64,000 nt of DNA from JAJPKK01 sp963802745 (GTDB lineage: Bacteria; Pseudomonadota; Alphaproteobacteria; Rhizobiales; Xanthobacteraceae). Position numbers and translations under genes: made by a program. Positions 28,667 through 38,037 of the stretch are shown one piece after another. Location of the stretch: contig CAWDKL010000054.1 of assembly GCA_963802745.1 (NCBI GenBank), forward strand, positions 248,001-312,000. The letters run 5' to 3'. Each line of letters begins with the position of its first letter. Position 1 is the first letter of the stretch. The notes beneath the pieces were generated by a model. It saw only the letters and a list, made by a program, of their open reading frames with translations, was not told the DNA's origin and searched no databases.

Positions 28667-31049
28667 ACAAGGCTTTGGAGCATACCGTCATACCACAAAC
28701 GCTCTCGGCCGATCTGCTGGATAAAATGGATGCCTATTGGCGTGCCGCGAATTACCTGACGGTCGGGCAAATTTATCTGCAGGATAATCCGCTGCTGGAG
28801 AGCCCTCTCACGATCGAACACATCAAGCCTCAGCTGCTCGGCCACTGGGGCACGACCACCGGTATCAATTTTATTTACGTTCATCTGAACCGCCTTATCA
28901 AAGCATATGATCTTGACTTGATTTATGTCATCGGCCCTGGCCACGGCGGTCCGGGCCTGGTGGCACATAGCTATCTGGAGGGCTCCTATACGGAGCGCTA
29001 CCCGAATATTGAGCGGAGCCGGAATGGATTGCAACGGCTGTTCCGGCAATTCTCATGGCCGTATGGAATTCCGAGCCATGTCGCGCCCGAAACGCCCGGA
29101 TCGATTCACGAGGGCGGCGAGCTCGGCTATTCGCTCGTCCATGCCTATGGGGCGGCCTTTGATAATCCCGATCTGATCGTCGCCTGCATCATTGGCGATG
29201 GTGAAGCGGAAACCGGCGCACTTGCCACCAGCTGGCATTCCAATAAATTTCTCAACCCAGCACGTGACGGGGCGGTGCTTCCGATCCTTCATCTCAATGG
29301 GTTCAAGATCGCGAATCCGACCGTGCTGGCCCGCATCAGCCGCGTCGAATTGACCGACCTCATCCGGGGCTACGGCTATGAGCCGCATTTCGTCGAAGGC
29401 GACGTACCGGCCCTGGTTCATCAAAGCCTGGCCGGTACGCTTGACATGATCGTTGACGAGATACACTCAATTCAAAGCATTGCGCGCGCCGATCCGAACG
29501 CCGTCACACGGCCGCGCTGGCCCATGATCGTGTTCCGCACCCCAAAGGGCTGGACGGGACCAAAGTTCGTCGATGGCAAACCCGTTGAGGGGACCTGGCG
29601 CGCGCATCAGGTCCCGATTACAGATTTGCAGAACCCCGAACATCTGAAACAACTCGAAACTTGGATGAAGAGCTACCGGCCTCATGAGCTCTTCGACGAA
29701 ACCGGGAAGTTTCGGGACGAGCTGGCAGCGCTTGCGCCGACGGGCCGTCGCCGCATGGGAATGAACCCGCACGCCAATGGCGGCGAATTGCTGCAGCCGC
29801 TTACGATACCACCGTTCCATGAATACGCCGTGCAGGTCCGCAGACCGGGCAGCGTCGAAGCCGAATCGACGCGCGTCCTCGGAATTTTTCTGCGCGAGGT
29901 GATGAGGCTTAATCTCGATAGCAAAAATTTCCGGCTTTTCGGTCCGGATGAGACGGCCTCGAACCGATTGGACGCGGTCTATGAAGTTTCCGGCAAGGAG
30001 TGGATGGCCGATGTCGAGGCCGTTGACATCAATCTCAGCGTTGACGGCCGCGTCATGGAAGTGCTGAGCGAGCATCTTTGCGAGGGCTGGCTCGAAGGAT
30101 ATTTGCTCACCGGCCGCCATGGGTTGTTTTCATGCTACGAAGCATTCGTGCATATCATCGACTCGATGTTCAATCAGCATGCGAAAGTGGCTCAAGGCCA
30201 GCCGGAAAATCCCCTGGCGCAAGCCGATCGCGTCGCTGAACTATTTGCTCACGTCGCATGTCTGGCGGCAGGATCATAACGGCTTCTCCCACCAGGACCC
30301 CGGTTTCATCGACCATGTGGCGAACAAGAAGTCCGATGTCGTGCGCATCTATTTGCCGCCCGACGCCAATTGCCTGCTGTCCGTCGCTGACCACTGTTTG
30401 CGCAGCCGCAACTACGTCAACCTGATCATCGCCGGCAAGCAGCCGGAATGGCAGTGGCTCGACATCGATGCGGCGGCGCGGCATTGCACCGCCGGTGCCG
30501 GCGTATTGGCCATGGGCCAGCAACGATGACGGCGATCCCGACGTGGTCATGGCGTGTGCCGGTGATGTACCGACGCTCGAGGTGCTTGCCGCCGTGACCC
30601 TGTTGCGCGCCGATATTCCGGACATCCGCATCCGCGTGGTCAACGTGGTCGATTTGATGACCTTGCAGCCTCGTTCCGAGCATCCGCACGGCCTCGAAGA
30701 TGTGGACTTTGACGCGATGTTTACGACCGACCGGCCGGTGATTTTCGCTTTCCACGGGTATCCGGCCATGATTTACAGGCTGACCTACCGGCGGCATAAC
30801 CACAACAATATTCACGTGCGCGGCTACAAGGAGGAAGGCACCACCACGACTCCGTTCGACATGGTCGTCCTCAACAATCTGGACCGCTATCAGCTGGAAC
30901 TGGACGCGATCCGGCGTGTTCCACGGCTCAGCGATCAGGTGGAGGAGGCGACGGAACGGTACTTGAATACGATGGAGCGTCATAAACGCTATATCAGCGA
31001 GCATGGCGAAGACCTGCCAGAGGTTCGCAACTGGCGCTGGAATTTGTGA
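28663..31049 (+). CDS. xfp: Phosphoketolase, disrupted by two +1 shifts
   Basis: ThDP enzyme splitting xylulose-5-phosphate (and often fructose-6-phosphate) to acetyl phosphate plus an aldose phosphate. Seen: GPGHGGPGLVAHSYLEGSY, CIIGDGEAETGALATSWHSNKFLNP, and LLTSHVWRQDHNGFSHQDPGF. An extra A in 30184-30186 breaks MFNQHAKWLKASRKIPWRKP, and an extra A at 30512 breaks GVLAWASNDDGDPDVVMACAGD. Repaired length is 794 residues, normal for the family. Last gene of the coupled series that starts with tkt. Confidence 0.9.
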
Positions 31050-31204
31050 GCACAATGTTTCCGCGGGCAGGCATGTCAGATGCTGAATTGGGGCTGAATG
31101 TGATCGCATTGCACAGCCGCTCGTCCTCAGCGTGCCAGTATGGAACCAAATCGCCCGCGCGGCGTTTGCTGTAGGGTATTTGTCCAACCATACGAGGCGA
31201 GCCA

Positions 31205-31714
31205 ATGGAAACCGTGAAGCAGATGAAGGTCGCCCCCGCGCTTGATACGCCGATTGACCTGTCGAACAAGACATCACACGTCGTCGCTACAGCATTGAAC
31301 GAAATCCTTGCCGATACCTTCGTGCTTTATGTCAAGACGAAGAACTTCCACTGGCATGTCAGCGGGCCGCATTTTCGCGATTACCACCTAATGTTCGATG
31401 AACAGGCAGCTCAGATTTTTGCGACGGTAGATGACCTCGCGGAGCGGGTGCGCAAGATCGGCGGCACGACGCTGCGATCGGTCGGACAAATTACCAAGCT
31501 CACCAAGCTGACGGAAAATAATAAGGACTTCGTCGAACCTCATGACATGCTTAACGAGCTGATCGCCGATCACAAAATGATCATCGCCAACATGCGTGCC
31601 GCTCACAAACTTACCGAAAAATTCGACGATGTCGCGACCGCAAGCCTGCTGGAGACATTCATCGATGGCGCCGAACGCCGTCTGTGGTTTCTGTTCGAGA
31701 CGTCCCGGAAGTAA
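31205..31714 (+). CDS. dps: Dps-family ferritin-like DNA-protection protein
   Basis: A 169-residue Dps/ferritin-like protein that oxidises and stores iron and protects DNA under stress. The ferroxidase residues are in place: FHWHVSGPHFRDYHLMFDEQ (His, Asp, Glu) at the subunit interface. It follows the sugar operon by 155 bases and probably has its own promoter. Co-location with phosphoketolase suggests a stress or low-oxygen setting, but that is inference. Confidence 0.92.
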   Translation: METVKQMKVAPALDTPIDLSNKTSHVVATALNEILADTFVLYVKTKNFHWHVSGPHFRDYHLMFDEQAAQIFATVDDLAERVRKIGGTTLRSVGQITKLTKLTENNKDFVEPHDMLNELIADHKMIIANMRAAHKLTEKFDDVATASLLETFIDGAERRLWFLFETSRK

Positions 31715-31938
31715 CATCGCGGGAGCCGCGCATGTCACTCCATGGGCAAGGTTCGGACGCATACTCGGCGCTCTGGCCCATATTCATTGCCATTGATGGG
31801 CGGGCGCGAGAGTACCGTGGCTCCACTTGCCGTGCCGGGCAGCTTTGCGGACCCTAGATCCCGCGGTTAGATGCGACCGGATATCAACCAACTCCCTTGT
31901 TCGTCGGTTTTGCTCCGCCAGCCATCGGTGAAAACCAG

Positions 31939-32937
31939 ATGCCCGTGCAACTTCCCCTTTATCCGCTGCGCTTCACACCGATCTATCAGTACCGGCTGTG
32001 GGGCGGTCGGCGTTTGGCGAATTGGCTCCAGGCCCCGCTGCCCGGTGCGGAGCCGATCGGGGAAGCTTGGATCCTGAGCGACCGAGACGACCATCCGAGC
32101 CGTGTGGCGGAAGGAGCGCTGAAGGGTTATACCATCGCGCAATTGATGGCGCAGTGGCCTGGTCCGTTGCTCGGAGAATGCGCATCGCGCTTCCGACGAT
32201 TTCCGCTGCTCCTCAAATTTCTTGACGTGCAGAGCATGCTTTCTGTGCAAGTGCATCCCCCGGACTGCAGATCCGATCTGATCCCGCCCGGCGAGACCGG
32301 AAAAACCGAAGCGTGGGTCATTCTGGAGGCCTCGCCGGGCAGCCGCATTTATGCCGGCCTCAAGCCCGGCGCGACCGCCGCGGATTTACGTGCGCTTTCG
32401 ACGCAGACCGTGGATACCCATTTAGCCAGTTTCGCGCCACGTTGCGGAGAGGGCATCCTGATTGAGGCGGGCACCGTTCATGCGTTCGGCGATGGCTTGG
32501 TGGTGTTCGAAGTTCAGGAAAACAGCGACGTCACATTTCGTCTCTATGATTGGGACCACGTTGATCCGAAGCTAGGTCGTCCACGCCCGCTGCAGATCGA
32601 GCAAGCGCTGGCGTGCGTCGATTTTAACCAAGGTGCGGTCGAGCCGGTTGTGCCGCTGGTCGAAAGCCGGGAGCCCGTGATCCGCGAGCGGCTGTTCGAC
32701 GGGCCGCATTTCCGATTGTGGCGTCTCACTGGCGCGGCGCCGTTCGCCGTCGGTGCCGCCGACGAGCCGCGAGTCTTGGTATGCCTCGACGGTATCGGAA
32801 CTCTCGAGCACAACGGTGCCGCGTTCGGGATGGAAAAAGGCGCGGTGGTACTTTTGCCGGCAGCGGTGGGGACATGCCGTTTTCGCCCGGAGTCCACCAT
32901 CACCCTGTTGGAGATTGCCATACCGGTCCCGCCATGA
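31939..32937 (+). CDS. manA: Mannose-6-phosphate isomerase, class I
   Basis: Interconverts mannose-6-phosphate and fructose-6-phosphate with zinc. About 332 residues from ATG 31939. Family motifs: YQYRLWGGRRLANWL, the zinc-binding SVQVHPPD, GKTEAWVILEA, EAGTVHAFGDGLVVFEVQENSDVTFRLYDW. Its stop overlaps the next start by four bases (ATGA), coupling it to a PMM-like HAD and then a GH130 phosphorylase. Confidence 0.9.
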   Translation: MPVQLPLYPLRFTPIYQYRLWGGRRLANWLQAPLPGAEPIGEAWILSDRDDHPSRVAEGALKGYTIAQLMAQWPGPLLGECASRFRRFPLLLKFLDVQSMLSVQVHPPDCRSDLIPPGETGKTEAWVILEASPGSRIYAGLKPGATAADLRALSTQTVDTHLASFAPRCGEGILIEAGTVHAFGDGLVVFEVQENSDVTFRLYDWDHVDPKLGRPRPLQIEQALACVDFNQGAVEPVVPLVESREPVIRERLFDGPHFRLWRLTGAAPFAVGAADEPRVLVCLDGIGTLEHNGAAFGMEKGAVVLLPAAVGTCRFRPESTITLLEIAIPVPP

Positions 32938-33707
32938 AAAGCCTTATCATATTCGATCTCGACGGTACGCTCGCGCAAAGCAAACTGCCCATCGATGCCG
33001 AGATGGGCTCGCTTCTGGCGCAGCTGCTTGAGGTCGTTAAAGTCGCGATCATCTCCGGAGGGGCGTGGATGCAATTTGAAAAGCAGGTGCTTTCTAACCT
33101 GCCCCAGGATAATCGTCTCAGAGATCTATCGATTTTGCCAACATGCGGAACGCAATTCTATCACTACGTCGGCACATGGCAAAAGCTCTATTCGGAGGAT
33201 TTTAGCGCCGATGAAAAGCTGCGAATCATTGCAGCCCTTAATAAAGCGCTCGACCTCTCCGGCTTTAGGTCCAAAAAGCACTGGGGAGATCTGATCGAGG
33301 ATCGGGGCAGTCAGATCACATTGTCCGCGTTGGGTCAAGAAGCGCCGCTGGAAGAAAAGAAGACATGGGACATCGATTTTAAAAAACGCGAAGCGATCAA
33401 GCGGATCCTGAAGCCGTTGATTCCCGCGTTTTCGATTCAGTTTGGGGGCACGACGTCGATCGACGTGACCAGGCCGGGCATCGACAAGGCGTATGGCATC
33501 AAAAAGCTTCAGGAGGTACTCGGCATGGCCATTGGCGACATGATTTTTGTCGGCGATGCGCTGTTTCCCAATGGCAATGACTATCCGGCGAAACAGGCCG
33601 GCGTTCTGTCCATCGCGGTGAGGGACCCGCATGAAACAAAACGGATCATCGAAACTATGATTGCATGTCTGGATGGAGGAGATCGCCGGTGTCCGACTTC
33701 AAGCTGA
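32934..33707 (+). CDS. HAD-IIB protein resembling eukaryotic-type phosphomannomutase
   Basis: A 257-residue HAD protein: motif I IIFDLDGTLAQSK, motif II VAIISGGAWMQFEKQV, and GTTSIDVTRPGIDKAYGIKKL...FVGDALFPNGNDYPAKQAG. The layout resembles the PMM family of eukaryotes (mannose-1-phosphate to mannose-6-phosphate). A phosphatase role is the alternative. It sits between manA and a mannoside phosphorylase, which fits a mutase role. It overlaps both neighbours. Confidence 0.75.
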   Translation: MKSLIIFDLDGTLAQSKLPIDAEMGSLLAQLLEVVKVAIISGGAWMQFEKQVLSNLPQDNRLRDLSILPTCGTQFYHYVGTWQKLYSEDFSADEKLRIIAALNKALDLSGFRSKKHWGDLIEDRGSQITLSALGQEAPLEEKKTWDIDFKKREAIKRILKPLIPAFSIQFGGTTSIDVTRPGIDKAYGIKKLQEVLGMAIGDMIFVGDALFPNGNDYPAKQAGVLSIAVRDPHETKRIIETMIACLDGGDRRCPTSS

Positions 33708-34762
33708 AACGGATCGGCTTGATCATGGAGCCGCGGGCGGGCGACCCGCATGAAGTAGAGGGCGTCACTAATCCGGGCGCCATTAGGGGGCCGGATGGGC
33801 AGCTCTATCTGTTTCCGCGGCTGGTGGCGCGCGGCAATTATTCCCGCATCGGAATCGCCCGGGTGCTGTTCGACGGCTCCGGCGATCCGATCGGCGTCGA
33901 ACGCATGGGGCTGGCTTTGGAGCCGGAAGCCGATTACGAACTGTCTTCGAACGGCGGTGGATGCGAAGATCCACGCGTCGCTTATGTCGAGCCCTTGCAG
34001 CACTATGTGATGACATATACGGCACTTTCGCGCCACGGACCGCGAATCGCCATCGCCGTCTCCGATGATTTGTTTCACTGGCGTCGCATTGGGCTCGCGA
34101 CGTTTGAGCCCTATCATGGCATCGCTTTTGATGGCGTGGACGACAAGGATGCGAGCGTGTTTTCAACGCTGATCCCCAGCCCGCTTGGCGAGCCCGCTGT
34201 CGCGCTCGTGCACCGGCCGCTGTTTCCGGGAACGCGTCCCGAAGAGACGAAGTGGGAATCGAAGCCTCGCTCCTGCGATTTGTATCGCGAAAGCATTTGG
34301 ATTTCGTATTGTCGCGTAACCACAAAGGCCGATGAGCATTACCTGAGTGAGTTCGTCGATCATCACCGATTGGCGTGTCCGGAGGCTGCGTGGGAGCAGC
34401 TCAAAATCGGCGGCGGGGCCCCGCCCATCCTGTGTCGGTACGGATGGCTCATGCTGTACCACGGGGTACACGACGTCATTCCCCAGCAGGGCGACACCAG
34501 CATCAAGCTGTGCTATTCGGCCGGCGTGATGATCCTGTCGGAGGAGACGCCGAGCAAAATCATGTATCGCTCACCGGATGCTGTACTCGTTCCCGAGAGC
34601 ACCTTGGAATTGCGTGGTGTCGTCGATAACGTGGTGTTTCCCACCGGCATCGATCGTCGCGACGACATTGGGGCGCCCGATCGCTTCGACGTGTATTACG
34701 GCATGGCGGACGCGCGGATCGGGGTGGCGCGCCTGGATGTGCCCGCAACGCTGCCTCCGTGA
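33689..34762 (+). CDS. GH130-family beta-mannoside phosphorylase
   Basis: About 357 residues; start GTG 33689 with GGAGGA ahead is preferred to an in-frame ATG at 33665. Glycoside hydrolase family 130 signatures: GVTNPGAIRGPDGQLYLFPRL, ELSSNGGGCEDPRVAY, DDKDASVFST, GGGAPPILCRYGWLMLYHG. GH130 enzymes phosphorolyse beta-mannosides, releasing mannose-1-phosphate. With the adjacent PMM-like HAD and ManA this would feed fructose-6-phosphate. No sugar transporter or signal peptide is seen, so the substrate would be cytoplasmic. Confidence 0.85.
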   Translation: MSDFKLKRIGLIMEPRAGDPHEVEGVTNPGAIRGPDGQLYLFPRLVARGNYSRIGIARVLFDGSGDPIGVERMGLALEPEADYELSSNGGGCEDPRVAYVEPLQHYVMTYTALSRHGPRIAIAVSDDLFHWRRIGLATFEPYHGIAFDGVDDKDASVFSTLIPSPLGEPAVALVHRPLFPGTRPEETKWESKPRSCDLYRESIWISYCRVTTKADEHYLSEFVDHHRLACPEAAWEQLKIGGGAPPILCRYGWLMLYHGVHDVIPQQGDTSIKLCYSAGVMILSEETPSKIMYRSPDAVLVPESTLELRGVVDNVVFPTGIDRRDDIGAPDRFDVYYGMADARIGVARLDVPATLPP

Positions 34763-34774
34763 AAATGCCAGGGC

Positions 34775-34972
34775 TCATCGCACCAGAACCGCAGCGCCTT
34801 CAAACATCCCGGCGCACTGGCAGGCCTCCTTGAGAAGATCACTTGTCGTTTTGGTGACGATACCGATTTGCGGCGCCAGGCGCAGAGACGGGTACAATTC
34901 GCCACAGTAGTTTTCATTGCAGGTGCCAAAAACTGTCTGCACGGAACCAAGCAATCGATCCGTGACCTTCAT
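34775..34972 (-). CDS. Possible small protein downstream of folK
   Basis: A 65-codon reading frame (MKVTDRLLGSVQTVFGTCN...) whose start overlaps the folK 3' end. It has three cysteines and no recognised domain. No good ribosome-binding site is visible. Kept only as a low-confidence call because composition and position are compatible with a coupled gene. Confidence 0.3.
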   Translation of the reverse strand: MKVTDRLLGSVQTVFGTCNENYCGELYPSLRLAPQIGIVTKTTSDLLKEACQCAGMFEGAAVLVR

Positions 34973-34982
34973 CAGGTTCGCA

Positions 34983-35486
34983 TCAATGCCATCCGAACGA
35001 TGCCGACGGCAGTTTCTCGATGCCGAAGCAATCAAGCCGGGCCAGACCATCGGCGATGCGGATGCCGTGGATCACGCGGTTGGGAACGATCTCGGCCAGC
35101 GGTGCCAGCACGAAGGCCCGTTCGAACAGACGCGGATGTGGCAGCGTCAGGCCGGGCTCGTCGGTGTCGAGACCATCATAGGCGATGATGTCGATATCCA
35201 GGGTGCGCGGGCCCCAGCGCTGTTCTCGGGCGCGGTCGCGGCCGAACTCCGTCTCGATTTGCAGCACGCGATCAAGCAGCGCACGGGGGGAAAGCCTAGT
35301 GTCCACCATCAGCGCCAGGTTGATGAAGGCCGGCTGGTCGACCACCCCCCAGGGCGGCGTGCGATAGTCCGATGACCGTGCCAACAAGCGGACGTCCGCG
35401 CCGTCGCACAACGCCGCGACGGCGCGATCGAGCGTTGCCCGCGCATCGCCGACATTGCCGCCCAGGCTCAACAGCGCTTCAGGCAT
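34983..35486 (-). CDS. folK: 2-amino-4-hydroxy-6-hydroxymethyldihydropteridine diphosphokinase
   Basis: Transfers pyrophosphate from ATP to 6-hydroxymethyl-dihydropterin in folate synthesis. 167 residues, family length. Seen: LLSLGGNVGDARATLDRAV at the N-terminus, SSDYRTPPWGVVDQPAFINLAL, and the catalytic loop RWGPRTLDIDIIAYD. Third gene of folP-folB-folK, 22 bases after folB. Confidence 0.94.
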   Translation of the reverse strand: MPEALLSLGGNVGDARATLDRAVAALCDGADVRLLARSSDYRTPPWGVVDQPAFINLALMVDTRLSPRALLDRVLQIETEFGRDRAREQRWGPRTLDIDIIAYDGLDTDEPGLTLPHPRLFERAFVLAPLAEIVPNRVIHGIRIADGLARLDCFGIEKLPSASFGWH

Positions 35487-35508
35487 GGGTCACTGGAGGA
35501 GGCTTCAG

Positions 35509-35886
35509 TCACGGAGACTCAGCTTCCCGCCGGCGCAGGATCGAGACGCCCACGTCATGGAAGATCGCTGCGACCGGGGCGTGTGGCTTGTGTAGCGTCA
35601 CGCGCACCGACTCGATTTTTGGAAAAGCGGTCAGCACCGCGTCGGCGACGGCCGCGGCGGCGGTTTCTACCAATCGGTAGTTGTTCTTGGTGAAGGCACG
35701 GCTCGCGGTGTCAACGATCGCGCCATAGGAGACGGTATCGGCGAGCTTGTCGCTCGCCCCGGCGGGCTCGAGATCGATCGCCAGTTCGAGATCGATGATG
35801 AAGCGCTGGCCGACCTTCTCCTCGTGTTCCATCACGCCGTGATGGGCATGTACCAACAAGCCGTGGATGAAGATTGTATCGCTCAT
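35509..35886 (-). CDS. folB: Dihydroneopterin aldolase
   Basis: Splits dihydroneopterin to 6-hydroxymethyl-dihydropterin and glycolaldehyde. 125 residues: IFIHGLLVHAHHGVMEHEEKVGQRF, then TVSYGAIVD, NNYRLVETAAAAVADAVL, and VTLHKPHAPV with the catalytic-type Lys. Start overlaps the folP stop by four bases. Confidence 0.93.
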   Translation of the reverse strand: MSDTIFIHGLLVHAHHGVMEHEEKVGQRFIIDLELAIDLEPAGASDKLADTVSYGAIVDTASRAFTKNNYRLVETAAAAVADAVLTAFPKIESVRVTLHKPHAPVAAIFHDVGVSILRRREAESP

Positions 35887-36752
35887 GACCGCCCCCGGAT
35901 CGCCGTCGCCACACGTAGCGCCTGCACGGTCTCTGCCACATCATGGGCGCGAATGAAGGCGGCGCCGCGTTCGACCGCGAGAAGGTGCGCCGCGATCGAA
36001 CCGCCGAGCCGGCGGCCGGGCGGTGCCGGAGACACCGCGTCGATGAAACGTTTGCGCGAGGCCCCGACCAGGAGCGGCAAGCCGAAGCTTTTGAGCTCGC
36101 CGAGCCGTGCGATCGCCGTCATGCTCTGCTCCGGCGTCTTGCCGAAGCCGATGCCGGGGTCCAGCACGATCGCGGTGTGGGGAATTCCGGCGCGGTCGGC
36201 GATCGCAAGCGAGCGGGCGAAGAAGGCGGCGATGTCGGCCATGATATCGATGTCCGGATCGGCCGCGTCGCGATTGTGCATGACGACAACCGGAACATTG
36301 TGGTGTGCCACCACGCCCGCCATTTCGGGGTCGCGCTGCAGGCCCCAGACGTCGTTGACGATCGCGGCACCATTTGCAAGCGCCCAGTCGGCGACTGTGG
36401 CCTTCATGGTGTCGATCGATACCGGCAGGCCGATCCGGACCGCTGACGGCAGCACGGCTTCGAGCCGGCGGCGCTCTACCGCGGCCGAAACCGCGACGGC
36501 GCCCCCATAGGGGCGGGTCGATTCCGCCCCTATGTCGATGATATCGGCGCCGTCCGCGGCCATGCGCTGCGCCTGCGCGATGGCGGCATCCGCGGACAGG
36601 AAGGCGCCCCCGTCGGAGAACGAGTTGGGTGTTACGTTCAGGATACCCATCACCGTGGGGCGCCGGCGGGTCAATAATTTTGTCAGCACATTCGCGCCGG
36701 ACTCTGTTGCGTCCAGATCGCGAAGGGGATCGGAAAACGGGTCAGCAGTCAT
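35883..36752 (-). CDS. folP: Dihydropteroate synthase
   Basis: Joins p-aminobenzoate to the pterin pyrophosphate made by FolK; the target of sulfonamides. 289 residues with the substrate loops MGILNVTPNSFSDGGAF, DIGAESTRPYGG, DPGIGFGKTPEQS, and GASRKRFID. First gene of folP-folB-folK, which supplies consecutive steps of folate synthesis. Confidence 0.94.
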   Translation of the reverse strand: MTADPFSDPLRDLDATESGANVLTKLLTRRRPTVMGILNVTPNSFSDGGAFLSADAAIAQAQRMAADGADIIDIGAESTRPYGGAVAVSAAVERRRLEAVLPSAVRIGLPVSIDTMKATVADWALANGAAIVNDVWGLQRDPEMAGVVAHHNVPVVVMHNRDAADPDIDIMADIAAFFARSLAIADRAGIPHTAIVLDPGIGFGKTPEQSMTAIARLGELKSFGLPLLVGASRKRFIDAVSPAPPGRRLGGSIAAHLLAVERGAAFIRAHDVAETVQALRVATAIRGRS

Positions 36753-37021
36753 GGCGCCACGTTTAGCGAACTGTATGCATAGATGAACCGGCGGCGAGAG
36801 GTACGTCAGACGACCGACCGGCCGAGGTTTCGTAAAAGGCCCGAGTCGTTATCCCTCTGGCCGCGGGTTGGGGATGGCAGCCGGGCCGGCCACCACGCCC
36901 GATGTGTCCAAAATCCGTTTGTTTTCGCCTCTCCGCGGCGGGGGGAGGTCGGTGCGTTTGCTTAGCCTGGATCAGCGTCACTCGTCGGCAACTCATAGTG
37001 ACGCTCCAGAGCAGCTGGGCC

Positions 37022-37429
37022 TTAATAGGAAATCTTCACCGGCAGCTTCTTGGCGTCATCGATCCACCGTCCGATCGTCTGTTCGGACGGCAGCACTCGG
37101 ACGAGTTTGCGCTCGGCGTTGGCCTGCGCAATCGCTTGCGCCAGCCGTGACGGATTGCGGTACCGCAGTTCCCGCACGGTAACGACGCCAGCTGCTTCCA
37201 ACAGCTCCGCATAGTCCTTCCCGACCCCGCGGATCCGCATGCGATCGATCTTGTTGGCGACGCGCAGCAATTCCTTTTCGTCGATGTCGGTCTGTTCCGC
37301 GAGCATCTGGCGGCCCTTGAGACTCTTGGCGTTTTCAAGGAGCTTGTCCGTGGTGCGAATCCCGAGTTTTCTTAACTTTGCCGCGAAATCCGGTGCGAGA
37401 CCATCGAGGCTAGAGAGGGGCGAGGGCAT
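37022..37429 (-). CDS. DUF4332 helix-hairpin-helix-type protein
   Basis: About 135 residues from ATG 37429. It contains two helix-hairpin-helix-like stretches (LDGLAPDFAAKLRKLGIRT and IRGVGKDYAELLEAAGVVTV), the pattern of DUF4332 proteins. The cellular role is unknown; such modules bind nucleic acid or mediate protein contacts. An in-frame ATG at 37489 would extend it by 20 residues. Confidence 0.75.
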   Translation of the reverse strand: MPSPLSSLDGLAPDFAAKLRKLGIRTTDKLLENAKSLKGRQMLAEQTDIDEKELLRVANKIDRMRIRGVGKDYAELLEAAGVVTVRELRYRNPSRLAQAIAQANAERKLVRVLPSEQTIGRWIDDAKKLPVKISY

Positions 37430-37485
37430 GTAGGTTGCGGTCCTAAGCAATAGGCTGTCAAACGAGGGGGCAAAACCCGCCGGCA

Positions 37486-37716
37486 TCAAGAAACGTCCGC
37501 CCGTCCGGACAGCTCCAAGGCTAGCACCTCACCGTCACCAGCGACGTCCATCTCCGCCAACAGTAGCCCGGAGCCTGGAAGACCGCCGAGCAGCGCAGGT
37601 ACCGTACGGACAGGCTCCTGCGTACCGAGAAAGTCCACAATGATTCCGATGCAACGCGGAACGACCGGTGGTTCATATCCCACCCTGTCGACGATGCGTC
37701 CGACATATTCGTTCAT
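37486..37716 (-). CDS. Small hypothetical protein
   Basis: A 76-residue frame (MNEYVGRIVDRVGYEPPVV...) starting at ATG 37716 with AGGGAA upstream and ending just before the DUF4332 gene. No domain recognised. The ribosome-binding site and same-strand proximity to the DUF4332 gene are the only support. Confidence 0.45.
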   Translation of the reverse strand: MNEYVGRIVDRVGYEPPVVPRCIGIIVDFLGTQEPVRTVPALLGGLPGSGLLLAEMDVAGDGEVLALELSGRADVS

Positions 37717-38037
37717 GCGCTTCCCTCGGTAAGGTTGTGGCGGTGACCCGCTGACAGACGCGGACATCATCATGCGCATCCCATCCGGTGTTAGACAAGA
37801 CGGACCAGCGTACGGTGGCATCTTTCGTGGCCAAGTGTGGGGTACGCGCCACGTGCGCGTCCAAGACGGCTGCAATGCAGCCGTGCCACGGCGTTACATG
37901 AGCCGTGATACCGCGGCGATAGGCCTCGCATCGTCAACCCGCACCTTTTAGATTGGATGGCGGAGACAGCATGCACGAAGCGTTGCCGCGGCAAAAGTTC
38001 CGTGGTTGACCGTAAATTCACTGACAGGAAGGAACTC
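37717..38037. other. Intergenic region before M20 peptidase
   Basis: About 320 bases between divergent genes; no gene supported. Should contain the peptidase promoter. Confidence 0.35.
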
